Source of the DNA: Paenibacillus sp. PastM-3
Lineage (GTDB): Bacteria > Bacillota > Bacilli > Paenibacillales > Paenibacillaceae
Reading direction: 5' to 3'
Assembly (NCBI RefSeq): GCF_029893965.1
Contig: NZ_JARXXP010000030.1
Location: forward strand, 1 to 55,851
DNA length: 55,851 nt
Part shown: in pieces, positions 14,541-23,417 of the stretch
How positions within the stretch are numbered: the first letter of the stretch is position 1
How the letters are laid out: every line of letters begins with the position of its first letter
The notes under the pieces: generated by a model
Told to the model about the DNA's origin: nothing
Databases searched by the model: none
What the model saw: the letters and a program-made list of their open reading frames with translations, nothing else
Made by a program: the position numbers and the translations under genes

Positions 14541-15191
14541 TTATGCTGTTTTATGCTCCAGCCGCTTGGAAATCAGCGACAGCAGATAATTGACAACGAA
14601 ATACATCAGGGCCACCATGATCAGAATCGGAATGGTATAGCTCTCCTTCTGGCCCATAACAATCTTCGCATTATGCATCAGCTCCGGCAGCGCGACGATC
14701 GTCGCCAGCGACGTATCCTTGAGCAGCGAGATGAACTGGCTGACCAGCGGCGGCACCATATGCCGCAGCCCCTGCGGAAGCACGATATGCCACAGGGTCT
14801 GGAAGCTGCTGAGACCGGACGAGCGAGCGGCTTCAATCTGGCCTTTATCAACTGCGTTCAATCCCCCGCGCACAATCTCGGCAATCATCGCAGCTTCGAA
14901 CACCGTCAGGGCGGCAATCGCGGCAGAGATCAGCCCCATCTTGATTCCGACCTCCGGCAGCGCGAAGCGCACGAAGAATATGATCAGCAGCAGCGGCAGG
15001 TTACGGATCAGCTCCACCAGAAAGAACATGACCGGTGAGAGCACCGGAACCTCCGCGTAGCGGATTACACCGACAACTACGCCGATGACAAAGCTCAGAA
15101 TAATCGACACAAACGCCACAATCAGCGTGATATACAGGCCGTCCATCAAAAAGCCTAAATTAGCGGGCGAAAATGCACCGGCAAAATCCAT
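14541..15191 (-). CDS. glnP: Amino-acid ABC transporter permease (GlnP-like)
   Basis: This 216-residue permease of the HisM/GlnP family has about five membrane segments and the ATPase-contact EAA loop AARSSGLSSFQTLWHIVLPQG. The ATG follows GAGGAGGG. It lies 26 bases after the paired permease gene. The two permeases would form the membrane heterodimer of a glutamine-type importer with the lipoprotein and ATPase encoded upstream. Confidence 0.9.
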   Translation of the reverse strand: MDFAGAFSPANLGFLMDGLYITLIVAFVSIILSFVIGVVVGVIRYAEVPVLSPVMFFLVELIRNLPLLLIIFFVRFALPEVGIKMGLISAAIAALTVFEAAMIAEIVRGGLNAVDKGQIEAARSSGLSSFQTLWHIVLPQGLRHMVPPLVSQFISLLKDTSLATIVALPELMHNAKIVMGQKESYTIPILIMVALMYFVVNYLLSLISKRLEHKTA

Positions 15192-15217
15192 ACTATCCCT
15201 CCTCAGGTGCTTTCGTT

Positions 15218-15868
15218 CTAGTACTTACGCTGCAATCTGCGCTCCCATACCCGTACGCCATAGCTTAGCGGCACAGTGAGCACCAGATAGAATACCGCTA
15301 CAAAAATATAAGTATCGAACGTGCGGTACGTCTCCGTGGAAATGCTGTCCGCGAAGTACATCAGGTCGAATCCGGCGACAATCGTTAATACGGATGAGTT
15401 TTTAATCAGGTTAATGAACTGGTTGCCCAGCGGCGGTATTACAAGCTTGATGGCCTGCGGCAAAATCACATTCGTCATTGTCTGGATATAGCTCAGGCCG
15501 GACGAACGCGCCGCCTCCATCTGGCCCTTGGGGACAGCCATAATACCGGCACGGATGGCTTCGGCAATGAATGCCGAGGTATATACCGCGAGTCCGATTG
15601 TCCCTGCCGTGAACCCGTCGAGCGTAAAGCCGATTGCCGATGGCCCGTAATAGAACACGTACACTACGAGCAGAAGCGGAATATTGCGTACAAATTCAAC
15701 ATAACCCGTTCCGAACCAGCGCAGCCCCTTGACCGTCGTGATGCGGAAGACGGCGATAATGGCACCGAGCACAAAGCTGCCGATCAGCGCCAGCACACTG
15801 GACAGCACAGTTCCCCAGAAGCCCTCCAGATACAGGCTGAAATAATCCGTTAATATCGAAAAATCCAT
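15218..15868 (-). CDS. glnM: Amino-acid ABC transporter permease (GlnM-like)
   Basis: This 216-residue permease has the EAA loop AARSSGLSYIQTMTNVILPQ and membrane segments near residues 15-40, 55-75, 85-105 and 180-200. The ATG encoding MDFSILTDYF is preferred over a GTG nine bases upstream. It is a paralogue of the following gene, as is usual for polar amino-acid transporters of the GlnQHMP type. Confidence 0.9.
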   Translation of the reverse strand: MDFSILTDYFSLYLEGFWGTVLSSVLALIGSFVLGAIIAVFRITTVKGLRWFGTGYVEFVRNIPLLLVVYVFYYGPSAIGFTLDGFTAGTIGLAVYTSAFIAEAIRAGIMAVPKGQMEAARSSGLSYIQTMTNVILPQAIKLVIPPLGNQFINLIKNSSVLTIVAGFDLMYFADSISTETYRTFDTYIFVAVFYLVLTVPLSYGVRVWERRLQRKY

Positions 15869-15952
15869 CACTCTCACCTACCCTTGCCTGCAAAATAATA
15901 GTTAGTGCTTATCCGTTCCGTACCTGATGCCTCTCCCTGTTTACAAGAAGAA

Positions 15953-15965
15953 ACGGCAGAGCCGT
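15953..15965 (-). terminator. Stem-loop between glnH and glnM
   Basis: On the minus strand ACGGC-TCT-GCCGT is followed by TTCTTCTTGT within the 153-base gap between the binding-protein and permease genes. It may be a partial terminator or mRNA-stabilising stem that raises glnH expression relative to the permeases. The T tract is broken, so the call is tentative. Confidence 0.4.
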
Positions 15966-16021
15966 CCTTGTTCAGGCCGGGTACCGTTTCGCAGATTCCT
16001 ATAGGCAGGACGCTGTCAGAC

Positions 16022-16876
16022 TTATTTCGCCGGAGCTTTACCGATCCACTTCGTATAAATGGCATCGTATTCGCCGTTAGCCTTCAGTTCAGCCAGTGTA
16101 TCATTAATGGCCTGAACAACATCGGTGTTTCCTTTTTGTACGGCTATGCCGTACGGCTCATCGGTGAACGGCTCGCCTACAACCTCGTAGCCGTCATCCT
16201 GAGCTGCCATTCCGTAGAGGATCGCATCATCCGTAGTCAGCGCATCCCCCTGGCCGGCTTTCAGGGCTGCGAATGCATCCTGGTAGTTATCGAATTCCAG
16301 CACGGTTACGCCCGGAACCTTTTCTTTGATATTCTTGATCGAAGTGGCGCCCTTGGAGCCGAGAATCTTCGTATCCTTCGTTACACTTTCAAGTCCGGTG
16401 ATCGGGCTGCCCTTTTTAACCAGGAGGGACTGGCCGGCCTGGAAGTATACGTCGGAGAAGTCTACTTCCTTCTTGCGCTCTTCTGTGATGGTCATTGTAG
16501 CAACAACCATGTCAATCTCGCCGTTGTTCAGCATCGGAATGCGCGTCTTGGATGTTACTTCCTTCAGCTCAATCGCATTTTCGTCACCCAGGATGTGCCT
16601 CGCAATCGCCTTGGAAATATCGATATCGAAGCCTTCCACATTGCCGGAAGCAGGGTCTTTAAGCCCGAACAGCCGGGTATCGTACTTCACACCGACCAGC
16701 AGCTTGCCGCGTTCCTTGATTTTGGCGATTGCTGCAGAATCTGTGGATTCCCCGGCAGCATTGCCGCCCGACGCAGCGGAATTTCCGGCGTTGTTGTTAT
16801 TGCCGCAGCCGGCAATGACGAATAGTGCAGCAACCAGCAGCAGGCTTACCCATTTGATGCTCTTGATCTTGATCAT
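16022..16876 (-). CDS. glnH: Glutamine/glutamate-binding lipoprotein of ABC transporter
   Basis: This 284-residue protein has a lipoprotein signal ending VIAGC at about residues 20-24, then an Asn/Gly/Ala/Ser linker. A periplasmic-binding type II fold follows (GKLLVGVKYDTRLFGLKDP, VEGFDIDISKAIA, MTITEERKKEVDFSDVYF). These motifs are typical for polar amino-acid binding proteins that capture substrate outside the membrane. It is the second gene in the operon, after the ATPase. Confidence 0.92.
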   Translation of the reverse strand: MIKIKSIKWVSLLLVAALFVIAGCGNNNNAGNSAASGGNAAGESTDSAAIAKIKERGKLLVGVKYDTRLFGLKDPASGNVEGFDIDISKAIARHILGDENAIELKEVTSKTRIPMLNNGEIDMVVATMTITEERKKEVDFSDVYFQAGQSLLVKKGSPITGLESVTKDTKILGSKGATSIKNIKEKVPGVTVLEFDNYQDAFAALKAGQGDALTTDDAILYGMAAQDDGYEVVGEPFTDEPYGIAVQKGNTDVVQAINDTLAELKANGEYDAIYTKWIGKAPAK

Positions 16877-16906
16877 TTCTCTTCCTCCCGTAATCTGTAT
16901 ATTTGG

Positions 16907-17635
16907 TTAATGGCTTAACACACGGCTGAGAAACGTACGTGTCCGTTCTTCCTTGGGACTGGCGAAGAATTCTGCGGGTGCCGCCTCCTCCACAATTTGC
17001 CCCTGATCCATAAAGATCACCCGGTCAGCAACCTCTTTGGCAAAGCCCATTTCATGTGTCACGACCACCATCGTCATTCCCTCGCGGGCCAGCGCACGCA
17101 TAACATCCAGCACTTCTCCGACCATTTCCGGATCAAGCGCCGAGGTCGGTTCATCGAACAGCATAATCTTCGGCTTCATCGCCAGCCCCCGGGCAATAGC
17201 GACGCGCTGCTGCTGTCCGCCGGACAGCTGGGACGGATATGATTGTGCCTTATCAGCAATCCCGACCTTCTCCAGATAATACATGGCGGTTTTCTCCGCT
17301 TCAGCCTTGGATTGGCCAAGTACCTTTATGGGTGCCAGGGTAATGTTGTCGATGACCTTTTTGTGCGGATACAGATTGAAATGCTGGAACACCATTCCGA
17401 TCTCCTTGCGCAGCTTGTTGATATCCGTCTTGCGCTCATTTACCGTTATTCCGTCAACAGTCAGTCCGCCGCTGGTTATCGTCTCCAGCCGGTTGATGCA
17501 GCGCAGCATCGTGCTTTTACCGGACCCCGAAGGGCCGACTACAACGACTACTTCCCCCTCACTAACATGCAGGTCAATATTCTTCAGCACATGGAAATGC
17601 CCGTAATGCTTCTCTACCTGATGAAAATCAATCAA
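16907..17635 (-). CDS. glnQ: Amino-acid ABC transporter ATPase (GlnQ-like)
   Basis: The TTG start follows AAAGGAGG at seven bases and gives 242 residues, the normal length; longer upstream starts would run through that ribosome binding site. Walker A is GPSGSGKST, the signature LSGGQQQRVAIARGL, Walker B IMLFDEPTSALDP and the switch His in VVVTHEM. It energises uptake of glutamine or another polar amino acid. It is the first gene of glnQHMP-glnKL. Confidence 0.95.
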   Translation of the reverse strand: MIDFHQVEKHYGHFHVLKNIDLHVSEGEVVVVVGPSGSGKSTMLRCINRLETITSGGLTVDGITVNERKTDINKLRKEIGMVFQHFNLYPHKKVIDNITLAPIKVLGQSKAEAEKTAMYYLEKVGIADKAQSYPSQLSGGQQQRVAIARGLAMKPKIMLFDEPTSALDPEMVGEVLDVMRALAREGMTMVVVTHEMGFAKEVADRVIFMDQGQIVEEAAPAEFFASPKEERTRTFLSRVLSH

Positions 17636-17995
17636 CGACAGTCCTCCTTTACAAGCTTCTAAAGTTACAAGATTCTGCAAGCTGCTATTTGTCAGCTATG
17701 GTAACACTTAAAACACACCTTACTGTGAAGACTACCGAATCCTACATTATCCTACGATTTACTGTAAAATTTCATGTCATTTTCTTTTCTGAAAGTGAGA
17801 TATTTCATTTTCTTTTTGCCCCAATTAATGTTTTTTATCGAAACGGTGTGACTTTTTGTGACCTTTTCTCTTGTAAAGCAAAAAAGACACCCCGCGGTGT
17901 CTTCTTCCTCACTTCCCATTTACAAAAATCTGTACAACAAAAAAAGATGTCAGCAGCCGTTCGTGGCCTCCATGACATCTTAAGTACCGTTCTTT
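17636..17995. promoter_or_regulatory. Control region upstream of glnQ with direct repeats
   Basis: A 360-base gap between glnQ and the pit gene. A direct repeat CATTTTCTTTT (plus strand) occurs at 17778-17788 and 17806-17816, 28 bp apart, or about three helical turns minus a few bases. AT-rich direct repeats are the kind of site known for GlnL in Bacillus, although the sequence differs. The right part holds the pit terminator. A confident -10/-35 pair was not identified. Confidence 0.4.
17884..17903 (-). terminator. Intrinsic terminator after pit
   Basis: AAGACACC and GGTGTCTT form an eight-pair stem with a four-base loop, followed on the minus strand by a T tract running into the glnQ upstream region. 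Confidence 0.85.
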
Positions 17996-18985
17996 TTAGA
18001 AGAAAAGCTTGCAGATCAATCCGGCCAGCACTGCACTGATCGGAATGGTAATAAACCAGGTAACGATGATCCGTCCGGCAACTCCCCATTTAACGGCAGA
18101 GAAACGTTTGGCCGAACCTACGCCGAGAATCGCCGAGGTAATGGCATGCGTCGAGCTGACCGGCAGGTGCAGTAAGGTAGCGGTAAAAATAACGGATGCG
18201 GCAGACATGTCCGCTGCGAAGCCGTTGATCGGCTCGATCTTGAAAATCTTCGTACCCATCGTCTTGATGATCTTCCAGCCGCCGATCGAGGTACCAAGGG
18301 CCATGGACGTTGCAGCTGCAATCTTAACCCACAGCGGAACCTCCATCGTATCCAGGCGTCCCGAAGTCACGAGCGCGAAGGTAATAATCCCCATCGCTTT
18401 CTGGGCATCATTCGTACCGTGTGTAAAGGACTGCAGTGCAGCCGTTATGACCTGCATCGAGCGGAAGCCTTTGTTGACGGTATGCGGACTGCGCTTGGCA
18501 AATACCCATTTAAGAATCGTCATTACAATATAACCGATCACAAAAGCGATCAGTGGGGAGAAAATAAGCCCCTCTACAATCTCAATAAAGCCTTCCCACT
18601 TAATGTGGTCGGAGCCTGCTCCGACATACACCGCGCCGGCCAAAGCGCCGATCAGGGCATGTGAGGAGGAGGATGGAATCCCGAACCACCAGGTGACCAG
18701 GTTCCAGATAATGGCCGCTATCAGAGTCGCAGCTACTATATTGATCCCGTTATCCAGCAGGGTTGGATCGGTAATGCTTCCGCCGATTTTTTTGGCTACC
18801 CCTGTGAACATCAGCGCCCCGACAAAGTTCATGACTGCTGCAAGGATGATAGCGGTACGCGGTTTGAGCGCGCGGGTCGAGACGGAGGTGGCGATTGCGT
18901 TCGCTGTATCATGGAAGCCGTTGATGAAATCAAAGGCCAGTGCAAGAAAGATAACAAAACCCAGCATGAATAATGATGTTTCCAT
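17996..18985 (-). CDS. pit: Pit-family inorganic phosphate transporter
   Basis: This 329-residue integral membrane protein shows the two PiT signatures: FDFINGFHDTANAIATSVSTRAL at the N-terminus (given by its first residues) and QSFTHGTNDAQKAMG in the second half. Also visible are PSSSSHALIG and PVSSTHAI, the inverted-repeat substrate loops. Such carriers import metal-phosphate with protons or sodium. It is transcribed just after a DUF47 gene, the usual regulatory partner. Confidence 0.94.
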   Translation of the reverse strand: METSLFMLGFVIFLALAFDFINGFHDTANAIATSVSTRALKPRTAIILAAVMNFVGALMFTGVAKKIGGSITDPTLLDNGINIVAATLIAAIIWNLVTWWFGIPSSSSHALIGALAGAVYVGAGSDHIKWEGFIEIVEGLIFSPLIAFVIGYIVMTILKWVFAKRSPHTVNKGFRSMQVITAALQSFTHGTNDAQKAMGIITFALVTSGRLDTMEVPLWVKIAAATSMALGTSIGGWKIIKTMGTKIFKIEPINGFAADMSAASVIFTATLLHLPVSSTHAITSAILGVGSAKRFSAVKWGVAGRIIVTWFITIPISAVLAGLICKLFF

Positions 18986-18998
18986 ATCCTAGAGCCCC

Positions 18999-19616
18999 TT
19001 ATGAGTTGCGCATGATGATCGATTCCAGCATGTTGGCTACGTCCTCGCATTTATCCGTGGTCGTCTCCAGCCGTTCGTAGAGCTCTTTGCGCTTGATCAG
19101 CTCAATAGGGTCCTTGACTGTTTCAAAAAGATGTTTGGTGCAGATCCGCAGCACTTCATCACCCTGGTTCTCCAGGTCGTTCAGGCGGATTGTATATTCG
19201 CGGATCGCCAGCAGCTTCTTCTGGGAAAGTAAATGAACCGCTTTTTGAATCTCATAGGCAGACTGGCGGAGAATCTCGGCAAATTGCACGATATATTCAT
19301 CAGCATCCAGCAGGTTGTACATATAGAAACGTGAAGCAGAGGCCTCAAGACCGTCCATGACATCATCCATGCTGGTGATCAAATCCATAATGTCATCGCG
19401 TTCGAGCGGAGTGATGAACGTCTTGTTCAGCTCCTTGATGACAGTGTGCGTGTAAGTATCGCACTGGGATTCGTATTTCTTCATCACCGCAGCGAAAGTA
19501 TCGATATTTCCCCGGAGACTGCTGATGTTCTGAGCGAAGTAATCAGCTGACTGAACGATTGTATCCGCCATATTTTCCAATGTCTCAAAGAAAATATCCT
19601 TCTTTTTCAACTTCAT
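18999..19616 (-). CDS. DUF47/PhoU-like partner of the Pit transporter
   Basis: This 205-residue, all-helical cytoplasmic protein of the DUF47 family (starts MKLKKKDIFFETLENMADTI; later DDIMDLITSMDDVMDGLEA and YERLETTTDKCEDVANMLE) has PhoU-like metal-binding E/DxxxD patterns. Genes of this family are typically adjacent to pit genes and are thought to modulate phosphate uptake. The spacing of 13 bases to pit indicates an operon. Confidence 0.9.
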   Translation of the reverse strand: MKLKKKDIFFETLENMADTIVQSADYFAQNISSLRGNIDTFAAVMKKYESQCDTYTHTVIKELNKTFITPLERDDIMDLITSMDDVMDGLEASASRFYMYNLLDADEYIVQFAEILRQSAYEIQKAVHLLSQKKLLAIREYTIRLNDLENQGDEVLRICTKHLFETVKDPIELIKRKELYERLETTTDKCEDVANMLESIIMRNS

Positions 19617-19743
19617 TCCTTTAAACCCCTTTACATAAAATTGCCGTGAGAGTCCGGAATGCCATCCAAAATGTAAGCAGCATGAAAATGAATGACAACC
19701 CTTGTTATCTTATCATATCCGAACTGGGGATAGAAGAAAAAAA

Positions 19744-19761
19744 AGCGAACTTTTTTACGCT
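19744..19761 (-). terminator. Weak terminator-like hairpin after yerB
   Basis: On the minus strand AGCG-N10-CGCT is followed by eight Ts, about 60 bases past the yerB stop. The stem is short, so confidence is low. Confidence 0.35.
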
Positions 19762-19822
19762 ATATTAACATTTTCCTCGAACTTAGATTACATTTCTTTG
19801 AACCGCCATTTATCGTTCACAT

Positions 19823-20923
19823 TCATTCCGGGATTGTTGATGCCGTATATTCTACATGACTTGCAAAAGACGGGCTGTTCGGCACGATCAGGACGTGGCT
19901 GATTCCCGGATACATCAAGGCTTCGGTTCCATCGGTTTTCACAAAACGGATCATATCGTCCGGCTTCCGCGCCCACTTGCCTGAGATGACGGTTCCACGC
20001 TGAAACAGCAGCGCCTCTCCGCCCAGCTCGACATCAATCTGCAGCCGGCCGACATCGTCCAATACTTTATGGTCTGCCCCAATCACCATAATATTAGCCG
20101 CTTCCACCCGATTATTATTGTTCAGATCCAGATGCACCTTACCGTTGACCAGACGCGCATAGGTTCGGCGTTCTGTGTCGTATTTATATCCTACTGTATA
20201 GCTCTGAAGAAGATAATGGATCTTCAGCTCTGCTGCAGCCGTCCCCTCCGTCGGCAGATAGTCCGGATCGGTGAATACATAGGAAGGAACCTCTATGCTG
20301 TCCGAGTAGCCCAGCTTCTCCGCCCCTTCCAGCAGCTTGGCTGTATTACTGTACAGATTGTGTGGTGCCTTGCGCTCCTTGTCACGCCAGAAATAAGCGC
20401 CGGCGTTGCCGATCTCGTCCATATCCGCCTTCTTCTGCCGCTGGAGAATGGCATATGCCGCGGGGCTGCCTCCCGCATGCACCGTCACAGCGCCGTAGCT
20501 CTCGCCGAGATCGATCAGATACGGGCGGATGCTGCGGACCGGGCCGATTTTGACTACGCCGATATGGCTCTGAAAAATCGCGATCAGCCGTGTAATCCCG
20601 CCCTCCGCCAGCACTTCATAGAGGACATCCGCTTCACTGATGCCCGATTGCGGCCGGGCGGCCGGCGCGTTGTTGATCATCACAGCGAGCGGCCGCGTCA
20701 GGCTGCCTTCTTGCACCGGCAGCCCGGTTAATCCGGACAGCTGCCGCACCGGGGGAGCCGTAGTCGGCGAAGGCTCGGGCTGTTCACTCGGCTGCGGCGA
20801 TGCCGTCGCCACTGCCGGCGGAGCAGCCTCCGGCGCTGCCTTCCCGCCTCCGCAGGCGGAGAGCAGCATTGAAGCAAGCATAAGCCCGGTGAGTAGCCGG
20901 GTTGAGCTGCGGTTTATTTTCAT
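19823..20923 (-). CDS. yerB: DUF3048 lipoprotein, YerB family
   Basis: The 366-residue protein has a lipoprotein signal ending LLSAC at about residue 24, then a long Ala/Pro/Ser/Glu-rich linker to about residue 60. The DUF3048 domain follows (GLPVQEGSLTRPLAVMINN, GISEADVLYEVLAEGGITRLIAIF, VGPVRSIRPYLIDL with IGP in place of VGP) and a C-terminal domain. It is anchored outside the membrane. The biochemical role of the family is unknown. The ATG follows AAGGAGG. Confidence 0.9.
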   Translation of the reverse strand: MKINRSSTRLLTGLMLASMLLSACGGGKAAPEAAPPAVATASPQPSEQPEPSPTTAPPVRQLSGLTGLPVQEGSLTRPLAVMINNAPAARPQSGISEADVLYEVLAEGGITRLIAIFQSHIGVVKIGPVRSIRPYLIDLGESYGAVTVHAGGSPAAYAILQRQKKADMDEIGNAGAYFWRDKERKAPHNLYSNTAKLLEGAEKLGYSDSIEVPSYVFTDPDYLPTEGTAAAELKIHYLLQSYTVGYKYDTERRTYARLVNGKVHLDLNNNNRVEAANIMVIGADHKVLDDVGRLQIDVELGGEALLFQRGTVISGKWARKPDDMIRFVKTDGTEALMYPGISHVLIVPNSPSFASHVEYTASTIPE

Positions 20924-21061
20924 ATCCTTCTTACCTCCTTAGATTTGAGCTATCTTTTTTTAAACTTATACTAGATAAATATAGGGATAGGGACGGAGGG
21001 GGATTTTGGATATCTTCTTCCATTTAAGCACAGCCCGTCCCCTTTGTCTTGATGGAGACAC

Positions 21062-21096
21062 AAAAAAGGATACAGCCTCTATATCGGCTGTATCCT
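21062..21096 (-). terminator. Intrinsic terminator after the DODA-type dioxygenase gene
   Basis: An 11-pair stem (AGGATACAGCC with GGCTGTATCCT) is followed on the minus strand by six Ts. It sits 20 bases after the stop. Confidence 0.92.
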
Positions 21097-21115
21097 AAGC
21101 TAATTTTATTTAACG

Positions 21116-21892
21116 TTAATCGACCATCCAGCAATTCAGGCTTAAGGTTCCGTACTGATAGGCCTGAATCATCAGCTGCGCCTGCCTGCCGGTATCAGCA
21201 GTTCCCATGATATAGAACAGCGGGACGAAATGCTCCTTGCCATAAGACGGAACGGCGGCCCGCACATGCGGCGCCTTCTTCTCATAGGCGAACAGTGAGG
21301 GCAGATCCCAATTCTGCAGTCCTTCAGCCAGCCAGGCGTCAAACTCCAGTGCCCACGGCTCAGGCTGGTCATCCTCCTTCAGCATCCGCAGATTATGGAC
21401 AAGTCCGCCGCTGCCCAGCAGCAGAATTCCTTCCTCGCGCAGCGGAGCAAGCATCTGTCCGATCTTATATTGCTCCTTGGGTGAACGCAGAGAATCAACG
21501 GATAAGGCCACGACCGGAATATCGGCCAGCGGGAACATTTTGCTGAGGATGACCCACACGCCATGGTCGAGCCCCCGGCCCAGAACCGGCTGGTGCGGAA
21601 GATTCCCTTTACTGAAAAGCTCGGAAATCCGGCTGCTTAACGCAGGATCACCTGGGGCCGGATAGGAGAGCGAATACATCTCTTCCGGAAATCCATAGAA
21701 ATCATGCTGCGCTTCATGCTGTGCATCTACTGTAATCAGTTGTTCTGGACTATCCCAATGTGCAGAGAAAACTACGATGCCCCGGGGCTTCCCCAGATCC
21801 TGGCCAAGGCGCTCCAGAAAACGGGTGTATTCGTTATCCTCCAGTGCAAGTAGCGGTGAGCCGTGCGCAATGAAAAATGCCGGTAATTTCAT
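21116..21892 (-). CDS. DODA-type extradiol ring-cleavage dioxygenase
   Basis: The 258-residue protein has the features of the LigB/DODA family: metal ligands in IAHGSPLLAL near the N-terminus, FSAHWDSPEQ around residue 42, GLDHGVW near residue 105, and the C-terminal APHVRAAVPSYGKEHFVPLFYIMG. These enzymes use Fe2+ or Zn2+ and open catecholic rings such as DOPA in plants. The natural bacterial substrate is generally unknown. It is monocistronic with a strong terminator. Confidence 0.9.
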   Translation of the reverse strand: MKLPAFFIAHGSPLLALEDNEYTRFLERLGQDLGKPRGIVVFSAHWDSPEQLITVDAQHEAQHDFYGFPEEMYSLSYPAPGDPALSSRISELFSKGNLPHQPVLGRGLDHGVWVILSKMFPLADIPVVALSVDSLRSPKEQYKIGQMLAPLREEGILLLGSGGLVHNLRMLKEDDQPEPWALEFDAWLAEGLQNWDLPSLFAYEKKAPHVRAAVPSYGKEHFVPLFYIMGTADTGRQAQLMIQAYQYGTLSLNCWMVD

Positions 21893-21970
21893 AGGAGCCT
21901 ACCTCCATAACCCAGTATATGGTCTGCCCCTTTATTCTACCGCTAATCGGCGCGGAATGCGAACAGCATA

Positions 21971-22801
21971 CTAGATCATCCAGTTCTGCCATTCCTGCTG
22001 CAAATGCTCCTGCTGGTCCATCCATTCCTTAGTCCGCTTCAGCACCTGCTCCTGCGCCGGTCCGGACGAGAAGGTATGGTCAGCCTGGAAAATAATCTCC
22101 TTGTCGCAGCGCCCCTCCGGGCGGGTCCAGAACAGCTTCTGGTACAGGAATGCATAATCCACAGGAATGACATCATCAGAGGTTCCGTGGATAACCAGCA
22201 CATCCCCGCTGAATTTACCCGCCTCCTGGAACGGCTGGAAGGCCGCCAGGGAATTGAAATACACCGGAGTAAAGGAATAGCCGGCATAATCAGCTGCGCC
22301 TTCCTTGACAGAGCGGTCATAGGCATCCCTGCCTACGATCTTCACAATATCATTGAACGGATAGCCGACCGCGGCCCATAACACCAGATTCTTAACCCGG
22401 CGGTCACGGACGGCCGTCAGAAGGGCTACTGCCCCGCCCAGGCTGTGGCCGATCAGTGTAACACGCTGCGGGTCAATATCTGCAGCACCGATTCCGTAAT
22501 CCAGCACTGCACGGGTCTGGGCAATCAGCGACTCGATGTCCTGGCTGCCGTAATTCCCGCTGCTCTCGCCGCAGCCTGCATAGTCAAAGCGGATGACCAT
22601 GTAACCGTCCCGGGCCAGCTCGCGCGCAGCCTTAACAAAGATCCGGTCCACACCGATCCGGTTGCCTACGAACCCGTGGCAGATAACGGCCAGCGGTACC
22701 CGGTCCTTGCAGCGTCCCGTGGCTCCCTTTTCCCGTGATGGATAATGTATGCTCGCAGTAAGCTCTTCCTGTTCATACCGGATTACAATATTCCGCTCCA
22801 T
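21971..22801 (-). CDS. Alpha/beta hydrolase (feruloyl-esterase-like)
   Basis: This 276-residue serine hydrolase has an oxyanion region VICHGFVGNRIG, nucleophile elbow LIGHSLGGAVAL, acid in HGTSDDVIPV and catalytic His in QADHTFSS. The segment YMVIRFDYAGCGESSGNYG fits the cinnamoyl-esterase-like branch. It is cytoplasmic, as no signal peptide is seen. The substrate is unknown. It is preceded by a near-perfect sigma-A promoter. Confidence 0.9.
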   Translation of the reverse strand: MERNIVIRYEQEELTASIHYPSREKGATGRCKDRVPLAVICHGFVGNRIGVDRIFVKAARELARDGYMVIRFDYAGCGESSGNYGSQDIESLIAQTRAVLDYGIGAADIDPQRVTLIGHSLGGAVALLTAVRDRRVKNLVLWAAVGYPFNDIVKIVGRDAYDRSVKEGAADYAGYSFTPVYFNSLAAFQPFQEAGKFSGDVLVIHGTSDDVIPVDYAFLYQKLFWTRPEGRCDKEIIFQADHTFSSGPAQEQVLKRTKEWMDQQEHLQQEWQNWMI

Positions 22802-22877
22802 TGCTGTATCCTCCTCTTAAAGAAACGCCGTCCCAATATATTATTATTCCGATTAACTTAGTATGATTAATATCTTT

Positions 22878-22905
22878 ATTATACTTTCCCTAGTCCTTTT
22901 GTCAA
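22878..22905 (-). promoter_or_regulatory. Consensus sigma-A promoter for the hydrolase gene
   Basis: On the minus strand TTGACA is followed by a 16-base spacer and TATAAT, both exact consensus. The predicted start is about 70 bases before the hydrolase ATG. An A/T-rich imperfect palindrome (ATTAA...TTAAT) lies just downstream and could be a repressor site. Confidence 0.8.
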
Positions 22906-22973
22906 CAGTATTACACTAATGCAGCCGCCAGACAAGAATGTATTCAGTGAAGCGGGAGACGCCGGCATGCACT

Positions 22974-23009
22974 AAAAAAACCTCTTCCGCTCTATTGAGC
23001 ACAAAGAGG
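22974..23009 (-). terminator. Intrinsic terminator of the 66-aa gene
   Basis: On the minus strand CCTCTT pairs with AAGAGG, with an inner GCTC-AATA-GAGC stem, followed by seven Ts. Confidence 0.8.
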
Positions 23010-23030
23010 CTGAAGATTACGCTGCTATAC

Positions 23031-23231
23031 TCACTCGTAGCTGCTGTGAAACATATCGTGGGTCTCCTGACGTCCTTCCCAATCCTCGAAGCCTGTTACC
23101 GTGTCCTGGGCTGCCGCATCCCATAGACTGTAGCCGTCAGAGCCTCCCCAATCGCCGACTCCGCTGTTCTCTGCAGGCGCGACGCCGTCACCGCTAAATG
23201 TCCCTGCCTGTTTTTTGTCCTCATAACCCAT
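23031..23231 (-). CDS. Small acidic hypothetical protein (66 aa)
   Basis: This 66-residue Gly/Asp/Ser-rich protein begins MGYEDKKQAGTFSGDGV. It has no recognisable domain, no membrane segment and no signal peptide. A GGGGCAGG segment lies upstream of its ATG and a good terminator follows its stop, which supports a real monocistronic gene. Confidence 0.55.
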   Translation of the reverse strand: MGYEDKKQAGTFSGDGVAPAENSGVGDWGGSDGYSLWDAAAQDTVTGFEDWEGRQETHDMFHSSYE

Positions 23232-23417
23232 AACGTTACCTGCCCCTTCCTTGTAGCCCGATTTGTGAAGCTAATCACAAGTTTAGTGTTTACTCTTCCA
23301 AAATAGATTATTCATACCAGGCAGAGGGTTGTCCTTGCACACAGCAGCCGGGCAAACGTATACTCTAGATTGAAGGCTTTTGTGCTTACCCGATACCTGG
23401 AGGTTTATAATAAGGCT

